A stretch of DNA of 64,000 nt, from assembly GCA_947631685.1 (NCBI GenBank), contig CANRMI010000011.1, forward strand, positions 33,757 to 97,756. The letters run 5' to 3'. Of this stretch, positions 15,737 through 24,691 are shown piece by piece. A model generated the notes under the pieces. That model ran no database searches and was not told the DNA's origin. It saw only the letters and a program-made list of their open reading frames with translations. How positions within the stretch are numbered: position 1 is the first letter of the stretch; each line of letters starts with the position of its first letter. A program made the position numbers and the translations under genes. Source of the DNA: an uncultured Lachnospiraceae bacterium. GTDB taxonomy: Bacteria > Bacillota > Clostridia > Lachnospirales > Lachnospiraceae.

Positions 15737-17425
15737 ATGGAATATATTGTGTTTTGGGCACTGGTTTTAGGGGTCTTAGCGGTGATAGCGGGAAAAGGGA
15801 TTTATGATGAACACGCTGCCTCATTGCAATTTCTGGATAAGCTGAAGAACCATTACGGTGAAATCGAAAAAAAGGAATACAGACCGGAGCAGTATGCGTC
15901 CATTTCCCGATATTATACCCGCCATCCGTCGCCCAACCAGATCGATGACATCACCTGGAACGATCTGAATATGGATGAGGTCTTTCAAAGCATGGATGGG
16001 ACTCTTTCTTCCGCGGGGGAAGAAGTGCTCTACGCCCTGCTGCGGCAGCCTTGCGAGGATCCCGGGGAGCTGGAGCGGTTTGAAGAATTGGTGACCTTTT
16101 TTTCGGAGCATGAAAATGAGAGGATCAAACTGCAGTTAGAACTGAACAAGCTGGGCTTTACGGGCCGCTTTTCTTTGTATGATTATCTGGAGCATCTGGA
16201 TATTCTGGGAGAGAGGAGCAATCTGAAACACTATATTTTCCTTTTGCTCTATCTGCCCTTTTTTGTATGCTGCTTTTTCTTTCCCACTGTGGGCGTTCTG
16301 GGATTGCTGGGCTGCATGATATGGAATATTCTGGCCTACTTTAAGGAAAAAGGGGAAATAGAGCCCTATATTGTTTCTTTTGCTTACGTGATGCGCCTGC
16401 TCCACGCGACAGGAAAAATTGCGGACAATCTTCCCGGGGAGCTTGCACCGGAGGCGGATATGCTGCGGGAACACAGAAAATCCTTAGGAAAGTTTAAGCG
16501 CGGCGCTTTCTGGCTGATGTCCTCAGGCAGAATGTCAGGTTCCGGTAACCCGCTGGATATTTTTATGGACTATATCAGAATGGCCTGTCATCTGGATCTG
16601 ATAAAATTCAATTCCATGCTGGCCCAGGTACGGGAAAGAACCAAAGACGTGGATGCGCTCTTTTTTGTTACGGGCTATCTGGAATCCGCCGTGGTGACAG
16701 GGGCATACAGAAGGTCCCTAGGAGAGGGATACTGCGTTCCCCATCTCAGCAGGGAAGGCTGTTTTTTAAAGGCGGAGGAGATATACCATCCTCTGCTGGA
16801 GGATCCCGTGAAAAATTCCGTATCGGTAAACAGAGGCATTCTGCTGACGGGCTCCAATGCCTCCGGAAAATCTACTTTCTTAAAGACCGTGGCGGTGGGG
16901 GCTGTCTTTGCCCAGACCATTCATACCGTACCGGCGGATGCCTATGAGGGAAGCTGTTTCCATATCTGCAGCTCCATGGCGCTCAGGGACGATCTGATGG
17001 GCGGGGAAAGCTATTATATTGTGGAGATCCGCTCCCTGAAGCGGATACTGGATCTGGCGGCCCATAGGGTGAAGGTGCTCTGTTTTGTGGATGAAGTACT
17101 GCGTGGAACCAATACCGTGGAAAGGATTGCGGCTTCCGTGGAAATTTTAAAGAGCATGGCCTATAGCCGGACTGGAAATGTCCTTTGCTTTGCGGCCACC
17201 CATGATGTGGAGCTCACGGGACTGTTAGAAGAGGAATATGACAACTATCATTTTGAAGAAGAGATCGTAGACGGAGACATCCGTTTCCCGTACAAGCTGT
17301 TAAAGGGAAAGGCCGCAACCCGCAACGCGATCCGGCTGTTACAGATGATAGGGTATCGGGAAGAGATCATCGCCCATGCGGAAGAACGGGCGGAAGAATT
17401 TTTAAAAAGCGGCCGCTGGAAATAG
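15737..17425 (+). CDS. Membrane-anchored MutS-family ATPase
   Basis: A 562-residue protein with the MutS ATPase domain but no mismatch-recognition domain. A hydrophobic N-terminal helix (residues 1-20) and one or two further helices (about 165-205, rich in Phe, Leu and Cys) predict membrane attachment. The ATPase part has Walker A GSNASGKST near 372, a signature-like DLMGGESYY, Walker B CFVDEVLRGTNTVE near 450, and ATHDVELT as the switch His. Such short MutS homologues are common in Clostridia and unassigned; canonical mismatch repair is unlikely. The nucleoside operon precedes it closely and rnhA follows. Confidence 0.82.
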   Translation: MEYIVFWALVLGVLAVIAGKGIYDEHAASLQFLDKLKNHYGEIEKKEYRPEQYASISRYYTRHPSPNQIDDITWNDLNMDEVFQSMDGTLSSAGEEVLYALLRQPCEDPGELERFEELVTFFSEHENERIKLQLELNKLGFTGRFSLYDYLEHLDILGERSNLKHYIFLLLYLPFFVCCFFFPTVGVLGLLGCMIWNILAYFKEKGEIEPYIVSFAYVMRLLHATGKIADNLPGELAPEADMLREHRKSLGKFKRGAFWLMSSGRMSGSGNPLDIFMDYIRMACHLDLIKFNSMLAQVRERTKDVDALFFVTGYLESAVVTGAYRRSLGEGYCVPHLSREGCFLKAEEIYHPLLEDPVKNSVSVNRGILLTGSNASGKSTFLKTVAVGAVFAQTIHTVPADAYEGSCFHICSSMALRDDLMGGESYYIVEIRSLKRILDLAAHRVKVLCFVDEVLRGTNTVERIAASVEILKSMAYSRTGNVLCFAATHDVELTGLLEEEYDNYHFEEEIVDGDIRFPYKLLKGKAATRNAIRLLQMIGYREEIIAHAEERAEEFLKSGRWK

Positions 17426-17477
17426 GCCAGGAGGCGGAAAGGAAATGCCGCGTAAAACGGCAGAATGAAAGAAAAGC

Positions 17478-17960
17478 ATGGAAGTAATGCTGTATACGGA
17501 CGGCGCGGCCAAAGGCAATCCGGAAGGCCCTGGCGGGTACGGCGCCATTTTACAATATGTGGACGCGAAAGGCACCCTGCATGAAAAGGAATTGAGTGCC
17601 GGCTACAGGAAGACCACCAACAATCGGATGGAGCTTATGGCGGTGATCGTAGGATTGGAGGCGCTGGTCAGGCCCTGTCATGTGCGGGTGACTTCCGACT
17701 CCAAATATGTGACGGATGCCTTTAATCAGAACTGGATAGCGGGCTGGCAGAAAAATAACTGGAAGACCAGTACCAAAAAGCCGGTCAAGAATGTGGAACT
17801 CTGGAAGCGGCTTCTCCAGGCCATGGAGCCTCATGAGGTGGAGTTTGTGTGGGTAAAAGGGCACGACGGCCATCCGGAAAACGAGCGCTGCGACAGGCTG
17901 GCTTCAGGCGCCGCGGACGGCGAGATACTGCTTGACGATGATGGCGGCGCGCTGGTATAA
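17478..17960 (+). CDS. rnhA: Ribonuclease HI
   Basis: Degrades RNA in RNA-DNA hybrids. Acidic residues of the active site are visible: Asp in [12 protein letters not shown], Glu in NNRMELMAV, Asp in TSDSKYV, and the last Asp in [18 protein letters not shown] supplies the conserved His loop. At 160 residues it is standard. The region just upstream (17448-17478) has GCCG, a loop, CGGC and AGAATG, a weaker version of the hairpin leader of prs and ppa. The 3' end contains the promoter of the next small gene. Confidence 0.95.
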   Translation: MEVMLYTDGAAKGNPEGPGGYGAILQYVDAKGTLHEKELSAGYRKTTNNRMELMAVIVGLEALVRPCHVRVTSDSKYVTDAFNQNWIAGWQKNNWKTSTKKPVKNVELWKRLLQAMEPHEVEFVWVKGHDGHPENERCDRLASGAADGEILLDDDGGALV

Positions 17961-17961
17961 T
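17932..17961 (+). promoter_or_regulatory. Promoter inside the 3' end of rnhA
   Basis: TTGACG (17932-17937) and an extended -10, TGGTATAAT (17953-17961), with an 18-base spacer. It would drive the small membrane protein gene at 18022. Confidence 0.7.
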
Positions 17962-17972
17962 AAAATAGCTGA

Positions 17973-18010
17973 AACAAAGGATGATATATCTAACAAAGGA
18001 TGGTATATCT
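17973..18010 (+). repeat. Tandem 19-bp duplication in a 5' untranslated region
   Basis: AACAAAGGATGATATATCT (17973-17991) is followed immediately by a copy with one A-to-G change (17992-18010). It lies between the promoter at 17932 and the GGAGG of the next gene. Confidence 0.9.
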
Positions 18011-18021
18011 GTGGAGGGAAT

Positions 18022-18171
18022 ATGATTGCGTTTGTGAATGCGTTTTTGAGTTATCTCTTGTTGTTTGTGATCATGGCTGCCATTGTGGGAACGGGCATTC
18101 TGATCGGAACTACGCTGCGCAGGCGGAAAAACCTGAAGGCCGCCGGGGAGGCAGAAGGAAAAGAAGAATAG
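18022..18171 (+). CDS. Small single-pass membrane protein (49 aa)
   Basis: Not recognised as a named family. Residues 1-30 are a hydrophobic helix (MIAFVNAFLSYLLLF and following), then a basic patch (LRRRKN) and an acidic-Lys tail. GTGGAGG stands 5 bases before ATG 18022, and an in-frame start at 17932 would lie in the promoter and has no such site. It has its own strong promoter and is followed by an intrinsic terminator, so it is an independent transcription unit of about 250 bases. This supports a real gene despite its size. Confidence 0.72.
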   Translation: MIAFVNAFLSYLLLFVIMAAIVGTGILIGTTLRRRKNLKAAGEAEGKEE

Positions 18172-18174
18172 TGG

Positions 18175-18200
18175 AAAGTGCCGTTTTTACGGCACTTTTT
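18175..18200 (+). terminator. Terminator after the small membrane gene
   Basis: AAAGTGCCGT pairs with ACGGCACTTT, followed by T residues. Confidence 0.88.
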
Positions 18201-18220
18201 GACGTATGGGTGGAAGCAAG

Positions 18221-18919
18221 ATGCGCTATGACGTAATACTGTGGGATGTGGACAACACCCTGCTGGATTTTGATTATTCCCAGAGGCATTCCTTTTGCAG
18301 ATGCCTGCGGGAGATCGGGATCGAGCCGGAAGAAGAAATGGTAAGCGCCTATGCGGCGATCAATGAAAGCTGGTGGAAACGTCTGGAGCTGGGAGAGACC
18401 ACAAAAGAGAAGCTTTTGGTGGGGCGCTTTCAGGATTTTTTTGCCGTGTACGGGATTGTCTGTCCGGATCTGCAGAGCTTTTGCGGAAAGTACCAGGAGT
18501 ATCTGGGCAGCATATACCGTTATCTGGACAATTCCCTGGAAATCTGCAGGAGTCTTCAGAGCAAGTGCAGGCAGTTCGCGGTGACGAACGGCGTGACCAA
18601 AACCCAGTCCGAAAAGCTGCGGGCAAGCGGTCTGGCGGAGATCATGGAGGATATTTTCATTTCGGAACAGATTGGAGCGCCCAAGCCCCAGAAAGCGTTT
18701 TTTGACAGGGTGTTGGAAAGAATAGGAGCGCCTTTGGAGAAGATACTGATCGTAGGGGACTCTCTGACCAGCGACATACGGGGCGGCAGACAGGCCGGTA
18801 TCGCTACCTGCTGGTATCATCCCGCAGGTCTGCCGGAAACGGAGACAGGCTTTGCGGACGCGGTTCCGGATCATATCATACGGCACCTGAAAGAAGTGGA
18901 AGGGATCTTGGAGGGATAA
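18221..18919 (+). CDS. YjjG-type HAD phosphatase (pyrimidine nucleotidase)
   Basis: Haloacid-dehalogenase-superfamily phosphatase of the YjjG group, which removes phosphate from non-canonical pyrimidine nucleotides. HAD motif I is WDVDNTLLDFD, motif II VTNGV, the Lys of motif III is in IGAPKPQ, and motif IV is VGDSLTSDIRGG. The helical cap lies between motifs I and II. ATG 18221 is preferred because GGTGGAAG precedes it; ATG 18206 sits next to the terminator T run. The stop abuts the WYL regulator start (TAAATG). Confidence 0.85.
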   Translation: MRYDVILWDVDNTLLDFDYSQRHSFCRCLREIGIEPEEEMVSAYAAINESWWKRLELGETTKEKLLVGRFQDFFAVYGIVCPDLQSFCGKYQEYLGSIYRYLDNSLEICRSLQSKCRQFAVTNGVTKTQSEKLRASGLAEIMEDIFISEQIGAPKPQKAFFDRVLERIGAPLEKILIVGDSLTSDIRGGRQAGIATCWYHPAGLPETETGFADAVPDHIIRHLKEVEGILEG

Positions 18920-19924
18920 ATGGCAAAGTCAGTCAATCAGAAGCTGAAGCTCTTTTATATTTTACAGATGTTAATGGAAAATACGGACGAAGAGCATGTG
19001 CTGAGTACCCAGGAGATCATCGACAGGCTGGCCGCCAACGACATTAAGGCGGAGCGCAAGACCATCTATGACGATATGGCCTGCCTGCAGGATTTCGGCT
19101 ATGACATTATTTTAAAAAAGGGCAGGGTGGGCAGCGGCTATTATCTGGCCGCCAGAGACTTTGAACTGGCGGAGTTAAAGCTTTTGGTGGACGCTGTGCA
19201 GGCCTCCCGCTTTATGACAATCAAAAAATCCCGGGAACTCATTAAAAAGCTGGAGAAGCTGGCCAGCAGGCACCAGGCCGGACAGCTCCAGCGCCAGGTA
19301 TATGTGACCGGCAGGGTAAAGACGGAAAATGAAAAGATCTACTACAATGTGGATACCCTGTATAAGGCAATCGCGGAAAATGTAAAGATCACCTTTATGT
19401 ATCTGGAATGGACGCTTTCTAAGGAATTAAAACCCAGAAAAGAAGGGGCGAAATACTTGGTCAGTCCCTGGGCGCTTATCTGGGACAATGAAAACTACTA
19501 TCTTGCGGCCTATGACGAGGAAGCGCGTAAGATCAAGCATTACCGGGTGGACAAAATGGGCAGTGTAGCGCTCACCAGACAGGAAAGGAGCGGCAGGGAG
19601 CAGTTTGAAAAGGTGGGGCTGGCGGAATATACCAAGCGTACTTTCGGCATGTTCGGCGGAGAAGAGGAAACGGTGACGCTGGCTTTTTCAGACAGGCTCA
19701 TCGGCGTGGTAATGGACAGGTTCGGCAGGGAAACGGATATTCGCCCCATGGGAAACGGCTGCTTTACCAGCCGCATCAAGGCGACGATCAGCGGACAGTT
19801 TTTCGGTTGGCTGGCCGGACTGGGAAAGGACGTCTGGGTGGTTTCCCCCAATGAAGTAAAAACAGCTTACCAGAATTGGCTGGAAGACATTTTAAAGGCA
19901 CAAAAAGGAGGAGCGGCAGAGTGA
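18920..19924 (+). CDS. WYL-domain transcriptional regulator
   Basis: A 334-residue regulator of the YafY/DeoR-like WYL family. The N-terminal winged helix (about 8-70, STQEIIDRL with RKTIYDDMACL) binds DNA. The WYL domain (about 145-210; YLVSPWALIWDNENYYLAAYD) is thought to bind nucleic acid or nucleotide ligands, and a WCX-type C-terminal extension follows. It overlaps nrdD by 4 bases (GTGA). Given nrdDG and dut downstream, control by a nucleotide or DNA-damage signal is an attractive guess. Its target is not evident from the sequence. Confidence 0.88.
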   Translation: MAKSVNQKLKLFYILQMLMENTDEEHVLSTQEIIDRLAANDIKAERKTIYDDMACLQDFGYDIILKKGRVGSGYYLAARDFELAELKLLVDAVQASRFMTIKKSRELIKKLEKLASRHQAGQLQRQVYVTGRVKTENEKIYYNVDTLYKAIAENVKITFMYLEWTLSKELKPRKEGAKYLVSPWALIWDNENYYLAAYDEEARKIKHYRVDKMGSVALTRQERSGREQFEKVGLAEYTKRTFGMFGGEEETVTLAFSDRLIGVVMDRFGRETDIRPMGNGCFTSRIKATISGQFFGWLAGLGKDVWVVSPNEVKTAYQNWLEDILKAQKGGAAE

Positions 19925-22110
19925 GCGTGGCAATGGAAGAAACACAAAAGGATACGGTGGATTACAGAGCGGAATACCGGCCTGCGAAGCCGGTAGCAGT
20001 CATAAAAAAAGACGGCAGCAAAGAAGCTTTTAATATGCAGAAGGTAGTGGACGCTATTGGAAAGAGCGCTTACCGGGCGCTGACTCAATTTACCGAGGAT
20101 GAAAAACGACATATATGTCAGCATGTCATCGACAAGGTGGACGGGATAGGGGCGGACGAGATTCCTATCCAGGTCATGCACAATGTGGTGGAGAGCGCGC
20201 TGGAAGAGGTAAAGCCCATTGTGGCCAAAAGTTACCGGGACTACCGCAATTATAAGCAGGATTTTGTGCGTATGCTGGACGATGTCTATAAAAAGAGCCA
20301 GTCCATTATGTACATCGGCGACAAGGAGAATGCCAACACGGACTCCGCGCTGGTCTCCACCAAGAGGAGCCTGATCTTCAATCAGTTGAATAAGGAGCTC
20401 TACCAGAAGTTCTTTATGACGACGGAGGAGATCCAGGCCTGCCGGGACGGATATATCTATGTCCATGACATGTCAGCCCGCCGGGATACCATGAACTGCT
20501 GTTTATTTGATGTGGAGAGCGTACTGTCCGGCGGCTTTGAAATGGGGAATATCTGGTACAATGAACCCAAGACACTGGATGTGGCGTTCGATGTGATCGG
20601 GGATATTGTGCTGAGCGCGGCCAGCCAGCAGTATGGCGGGTTTACGGTGCCCAGCGTGGACAATCTCTTAGAGCCCTACGCGGAAAAATCCTACAGAAAA
20701 TATGTGGAAAAATATGAGGGTTTGGGAATCTCCCATGAGAAAGCCGAGGAAACGGCCTATGCGGATGTGGTAAGGGAATTTGAACAGGGCTTCCAGGGCT
20801 GGGAATATAAATTCAATACCGTTGCCAGCAGCAGAGGGGATTATCCTTTCATTACCGTGACCGCCGGTACGGGGACGGGACGTTTCGCGAAGCTGGCTAC
20901 GATTTCCATGCTCAATGTCAGAAGAGAGGGACAGGGAAAGAAAGAATGCAAAAAGCCTGTGTTCTTTCCCAAGATCGTATTTCTGTATGATGAGAACCTG
21001 CATGGGGAGGGGAAACCTTTAGAGGACGTATTTGAAGCAGGTATCCGCTGTTCCGCCAAATCCATGTATCCGGACTGGCTGAGCCTGACGGGAAAGGGCT
21101 ATGTGGCCAGCATATACAAGCAGTACGGCAGGATCATTTCTCCCATGGGCTGCAGGGCTTTTTTGTCCCCCTGGTACGAAAGAGGCGGTATGCATCCTGC
21201 GGACGATAAGGATATGCCGGTGTTTGTGGGACGCTTTAATATAGGCGCGGTGTCCCTGCATCTGCCCATGATTCTGGCCAAGGCCAGACAGGAGAGCCGG
21301 GATTTTTACGAAGTACTGGATTACTATCTGGAACTCATCCGGCAGCTGCATATCCGCACCTATGCCTATCTGGGGGAAATGCGGGCCTCCACCAATCCGC
21401 TGGCCTACTGTGAGGGCGGTTTCTTAGGCGGGCATTTAAAGCTCACCGACAAGATCAAGCCCCTTTTAAAGTCCGCTACCGCAAGCTTCGGGATCACGGC
21501 GTTAAACGAGCTGCAGATGCTTTATAACGGCAAGTCCCTGGTGGAGGACGGTCAGTTCGCGCTGGAGGTCATGGAGCATATCAATGCCAAGGTCAATGAA
21601 TTTAAAGAGGCGGACGGCAATCTGTACGCTATCTACGGAACTCCCGCGGAAAACCTCTGTGGACTGCAGATCAAACAGTTCAGAAGAAAGTACGGCATTA
21701 TCGAAGGGGTTTCCGACAGGGAATATGTGAGTAACTCTTTCCACTGTCATGTGACGGAGGACATTACGCCCATAGAAAAGCAGGATCTGGAAGAGCGTTT
21801 CTGGAATCTGTGCAACGGCGGAAAGATACAGTATGTAAAATATCCTATAGACTACAATATTGAAGCGATCAAATCGCTGGTACGCAGGGCTATGGAAATG
21901 GGCTTTTACGAGGGAGTGAATCTGTCCTTAGCCTATTGTGACGACTGCGGGCATCAGGAATTGGAGATGGATGTCTGCCCGAAGTGCGGCAGCCGCAATC
22001 TGACGAAGATCGACAGGATGAACGGCTATCTGTCCTACTCCAGGGTACATGGGGATACCAGACTCAATGAAGCCAAAATGGCGGAAATTGCGGAAAGGAA
22101 AAGCATGTAA
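19921..22110 (+). CDS. nrdD: Anaerobic (class III) ribonucleoside-triphosphate reductase
   Basis: Oxygen-sensitive glycyl-radical enzyme making deoxyribonucleotides. An ATP cone opens the protein (VAVIKKDGSKEAFNMQKV). Active-site regions include DMSARRDTMNCC and the NCCLFDVES segment. The zinc site is CDDCGHQELEMDVCPKCG, and the glycyl radical sits in RMNGYL near the C-terminus. GTG 19921 is chosen because GGAGG is 9 bases upstream and the GTGA overlaps the WYL stop; ATG 19933 is too far from it. The 729-residue product is of normal size. nrdG follows with a TAATG junction. Confidence 0.96.
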   Translation: MSVAMEETQKDTVDYRAEYRPAKPVAVIKKDGSKEAFNMQKVVDAIGKSAYRALTQFTEDEKRHICQHVIDKVDGIGADEIPIQVMHNVVESALEEVKPIVAKSYRDYRNYKQDFVRMLDDVYKKSQSIMYIGDKENANTDSALVSTKRSLIFNQLNKELYQKFFMTTEEIQACRDGYIYVHDMSARRDTMNCCLFDVESVLSGGFEMGNIWYNEPKTLDVAFDVIGDIVLSAASQQYGGFTVPSVDNLLEPYAEKSYRKYVEKYEGLGISHEKAEETAYADVVREFEQGFQGWEYKFNTVASSRGDYPFITVTAGTGTGRFAKLATISMLNVRREGQGKKECKKPVFFPKIVFLYDENLHGEGKPLEDVFEAGIRCSAKSMYPDWLSLTGKGYVASIYKQYGRIISPMGCRAFLSPWYERGGMHPADDKDMPVFVGRFNIGAVSLHLPMILAKARQESRDFYEVLDYYLELIRQLHIRTYAYLGEMRASTNPLAYCEGGFLGGHLKLTDKIKPLLKSATASFGITALNELQMLYNGKSLVEDGQFALEVMEHINAKVNEFKEADGNLYAIYGTPAENLCGLQIKQFRRKYGIIEGVSDREYVSNSFHCHVTEDITPIEKQDLEERFWNLCNGGKIQYVKYPIDYNIEAIKSLVRRAMEMGFYEGVNLSLAYCDDCGHQELEMDVCPKCGSRNLTKIDRMNGYLSYSRVHGDTRLNEAKMAEIAERKSM

Positions 22111-22634
22111 TGAGGTATCACAATATCACCAAAGACGATATGCTCAATGGGGACGGCCTGCGGGTGGTGCTGTGGGTATCCGGCTGTGCCCACTGCTGTG
22201 ATGGCTGTCACAATCCGGTAACATGGGATCCCAACGGAGGACTTCTGTTCGATGAGGACGCCAAAGAGGAGCTGTTTGAACAGCTTGAAAAGCCCTATAT
22301 CAGCGGAATTACCTTTTCGGGGGGAGATCCCCTGCATCCCGCCAACCGGCTGGAGGTACGGGAACTGATGGCAGAGATCCGGGAAAAATTTCCGGATAAG
22401 ACCATTTGGCTTTATACGGGAGCCGTATGGGAAGAAATCTATTCCGATCCTCTTATGGAGTATGTGGATGTGGTGGTGGACGGGGAGTTTCAAAAAGAGA
22501 AAAAGGATACCAAGCTGCTCTGGAAGGGCAGCGCCAACCAGCGGGTGATAGACGTTAAGAAAACGCTGGCGGGAGCAGACAGGAGAATACCGGTTCTGCA
22601 TTGCGGGAATTATGAAAGTGAGGATGGCATATGA
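22110..22634 (+). CDS. nrdG: Anaerobic ribonucleotide reductase activating protein
   Basis: Radical-SAM enzyme that generates the glycyl radical on NrdD. The cluster motif is the CxxxCxxC in GCAHCCDGCHNP near residue 27. FSGGDPL (near 70) is the SAM-binding GGE-like motif. The 174 residues are typical. It is translationally coupled to nrdD upstream (TAATG) and to dut downstream (ATGA). Confidence 0.96.
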   Translation: MRYHNITKDDMLNGDGLRVVLWVSGCAHCCDGCHNPVTWDPNGGLLFDEDAKEELFEQLEKPYISGITFSGGDPLHPANRLEVRELMAEIREKFPDKTIWLYTGAVWEEIYSDPLMEYVDVVVDGEFQKEKKDTKLLWKGSANQRVIDVKKTLAGADRRIPVLHCGNYESEDGI

Positions 22635-23143
22635 AGAAGGTAGCGCGTTTTTATAAGGTCAGCGAAGAAAATTTTGTGGAGGCTATGAAAGCGGAATTTC
22701 CCGAGTATACGGAAGAAGATATTAAGGATATGTACGATTCCCTGCAGCTCCCTAAAAGAGCCACGAAGGGCAGCGCGGGCTATGATTTTTTTGCGCCCTT
22801 TGCTTTCAGCCTGCCTGCGGGCAGTACCATCAAGATTCCCACCGGAATCCGGGTGAAAATAGAGGACGGCTGGGTGCTGCAGCTCTACCCCAGAAGCGGC
22901 CTGGGATTTAAGTACAGACTCCAGTTGAACAATACGGTTGGAATCATCGACAGCGACTACTACGATTCCGACAACGAAGGCCATATCTTTGCCAGGATAA
23001 CCAATGATTCCAACGAGGATAAAACCCTGGAAATAGGAGCGGGCGCCGGCTTCATACAGGGGATTTTCATGGAATACGGGATCACGGAGGACGATGAAGC
23101 GGAAGGCGTCCGAAACGGCGGATTCGGAAGTACCAGCAGATAA
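22631..23143 (+). CDS. dut: dUTP diphosphatase, trimeric type
   Basis: Cleaves dUTP to dUMP and pyrophosphate, keeping uracil out of DNA and feeding dTMP synthesis. Motifs of trimeric dUTPases in order: GSAGYDFFAP, YPRSGLGFKYRL, NNTVGIIDSDYYDS, and the C-terminal RNGGFGSTSR arm that closes over the active site. About 35 extra residues at the N-terminus precede motif I. It overlaps nrdG by 4 bases, so dNTP production and dUTP clean-up are one unit. It is also annotated as dCTP deaminase-like in some genomes, but the motif order supports dUTPase. Confidence 0.92.
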   Translation: MKKVARFYKVSEENFVEAMKAEFPEYTEEDIKDMYDSLQLPKRATKGSAGYDFFAPFAFSLPAGSTIKIPTGIRVKIEDGWVLQLYPRSGLGFKYRLQLNNTVGIIDSDYYDSDNEGHIFARITNDSNEDKTLEIGAGAGFIQGIFMEYGITEDDEAEGVRNGGFGSTSR

Positions 23144-23147
23144 AATA

Positions 23148-23177
23148 TGCATAAAGGACTCCTTTTTCGGGATACTA
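23148..23177 (+). promoter_or_regulatory. Sigma-G/F-type promoter of the spoVAF-like gene
   Basis: TGCATA (23148-23153), a 17-base spacer, and GATACTA (23171-23177) match the forespore pattern TGnATA / CATACTA except for one base. Forespore expression fits a germination protein. Confidence 0.6.
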
Positions 23178-23208
23178 ACCTTAGTATATCTGGAAAGGGA
23201 GTTTTTTT

Positions 23209-24660
23209 ATGGATAACAATGAAGAAAAAACCAACGCCAGGATAAGCGGCGTTTTAAAAGACGATATGGCCTATCTGAATGAAAGGCTGGCTGTGGATAT
23301 GAGCTTCGACCTGGTCTACCGGGTAATCCGGATCGGAGAGAGGGATGCCTGTATGTATTTTGTGGACGGTTTCTGCAAGGACGAGTTGATGCAGAAGCTG
23401 CTGCAGTATTTTATGAGCATTACAAAAGAGGACATGCCGGCGGATGCCCATGAGATGAGCAAGAGGCATATTCCCTATGTGGAGGTGGATCTCAAGGATT
23501 CCTGGGATGACATTCTCTACGGCCTCTTGTCCGGTGTGTTTGTCCTGCTGATCGAAGGCTACACCAGCGCGATCATGATCGATTCCAGAACCTATCCGGC
23601 CAGAAGCGTGGGAGAACCGGATAAGGACAAGGTGCTCAGGGGTTCCAAGGACGGCTTTGTGGAAACCCTGATCTTCAATACCGCGCTGATCAGAAGAAGG
23701 ATCCGCAGTACGGAGCTGCGCATAGAAATGATGTGCGCCGGCAATAACTCCAAAACGGACATAGCCGTCTGCTACATGGATTCCCGTGTGGATCATAAAT
23801 TTCTGGCGCAGATCAAGGAGCGGATCCAAAACATTCAAGTGGACGCGCTGACCATGAACCAGGAGAGCCTGGCAGAGTGCCTGTATGAAAGGAAATGGTA
23901 CAATCCCTTTCCCAAGTTCAAGTATTCGGAGCGGCCCGATACGGCGGCGGCCCAGATACTGGAAGGAAATATCGTGATCCTGGTGGACAATTCCCCCTCC
24001 GCCATGATGATGCCCACGTCTATTTTCGATGTGATAGAAGAGGCGGATGATTACTATTTTCCACCCATTACAGGTACGTATCTGCGGCTTTCCCGTTTTT
24101 TGATTGCGCTGCTGACTTATTTTCTGACGCCTACTTTCTTGCTGCTGATGAACAACCGGGAGTACATTCCCCAGGCATTTCAGTTCATTGTGCTGAAGGA
24201 ACAGGAGAACATTCCCCTGATCTGGCAGTTTTTGATATTGGAACTGGCGATAGACGGCCTGCGGCTGGCTGCGGTCAATACCCCGAATATGTTAAGTACG
24301 CCCCTGTCCGTCATGGCGGCGCTGGTGCTGGGAGAATTTTCGGTCAACAGCGGCTGGTTTAACGCGGAGGTAATGCTCTACATGGCCTTTGTGGCCATAG
24401 CCAACTATACCCAGTCCAATTATGAACTGGGATACGCGCTGAAATTTATGCGGATTCTGACGTTGATCCTAACCGCAATATTTGGCCTGTGGGGCTATAT
24501 CGGCGGCGTCGTTTTCTGCGCGCTGGCGGTGGTCACTAACCGGACGGTCTCCAGGCAGAGCTATATTTATCCCCTGCTGCCTTTTAATTTCAAAAAACTG
24601 GGGGCGAGACTGTTCCGCCTGCGGCTGCCGGGAGCCAGACAGCCGGGGCCCAGACATTAG
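23209..24660 (+). CDS. spoVAF: GerA-family spore germination protein, SpoVAF type
   Basis: A 483-residue protein of the GerA/SpoVAF family in the spore inner membrane. A soluble N-terminal domain (about 1-280) contains family blocks VDGFCKDELMQ and GFVETLIFNTALIRRRI. About five transmembrane helices follow (290-450), including TYFLTPTFLLLMN and the proline-rich VNTPNMLSTPLSVMAALVLGEF. Unlike in Bacillus it is not next to other spoVA genes. It has its own forespore-type promoter and a GGAAAGGGAG Shine-Dalgarno. The last ten residues come from a short GC-rich repeat that runs past the stop, so the tail is probably recently altered. Confidence 0.88.
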   Translation: MDNNEEKTNARISGVLKDDMAYLNERLAVDMSFDLVYRVIRIGERDACMYFVDGFCKDELMQKLLQYFMSITKEDMPADAHEMSKRHIPYVEVDLKDSWDDILYGLLSGVFVLLIEGYTSAIMIDSRTYPARSVGEPDKDKVLRGSKDGFVETLIFNTALIRRRIRSTELRIEMMCAGNNSKTDIAVCYMDSRVDHKFLAQIKERIQNIQVDALTMNQESLAECLYERKWYNPFPKFKYSERPDTAAAQILEGNIVILVDNSPSAMMMPTSIFDVIEEADDYYFPPITGTYLRLSRFLIALLTYFLTPTFLLLMNNREYIPQAFQFIVLKEQENIPLIWQFLILELAIDGLRLAAVNTPNMLSTPLSVMAALVLGEFSVNSGWFNAEVMLYMAFVAIANYTQSNYELGYALKFMRILTLILTAIFGLWGYIGGVVFCALAVVTNRTVSRQSYIYPLLPFNFKKLGARLFRLRLPGARQPGPRH

Positions 24661-24679
24661 AACAGCCGGGACCCAGACA
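24627..24679 (+). repeat. Three copies of a 15-bp GC-rich unit across a gene end
   Basis: GCCGGGAGCCAGACA (24627-24641), GCCGGGGCCCAGACA (24642-24656) and GCCGGGACCCAGACA (24665-24679). The first two are directly joined and in the spoVAF frame; the third lies just after the stop. A related GCCGGAACCAGACA occurs in the ThiT-like gene near 46710. Confidence 0.8.
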
Positions 24680-24691
24680 TGAGAAAAAGGA

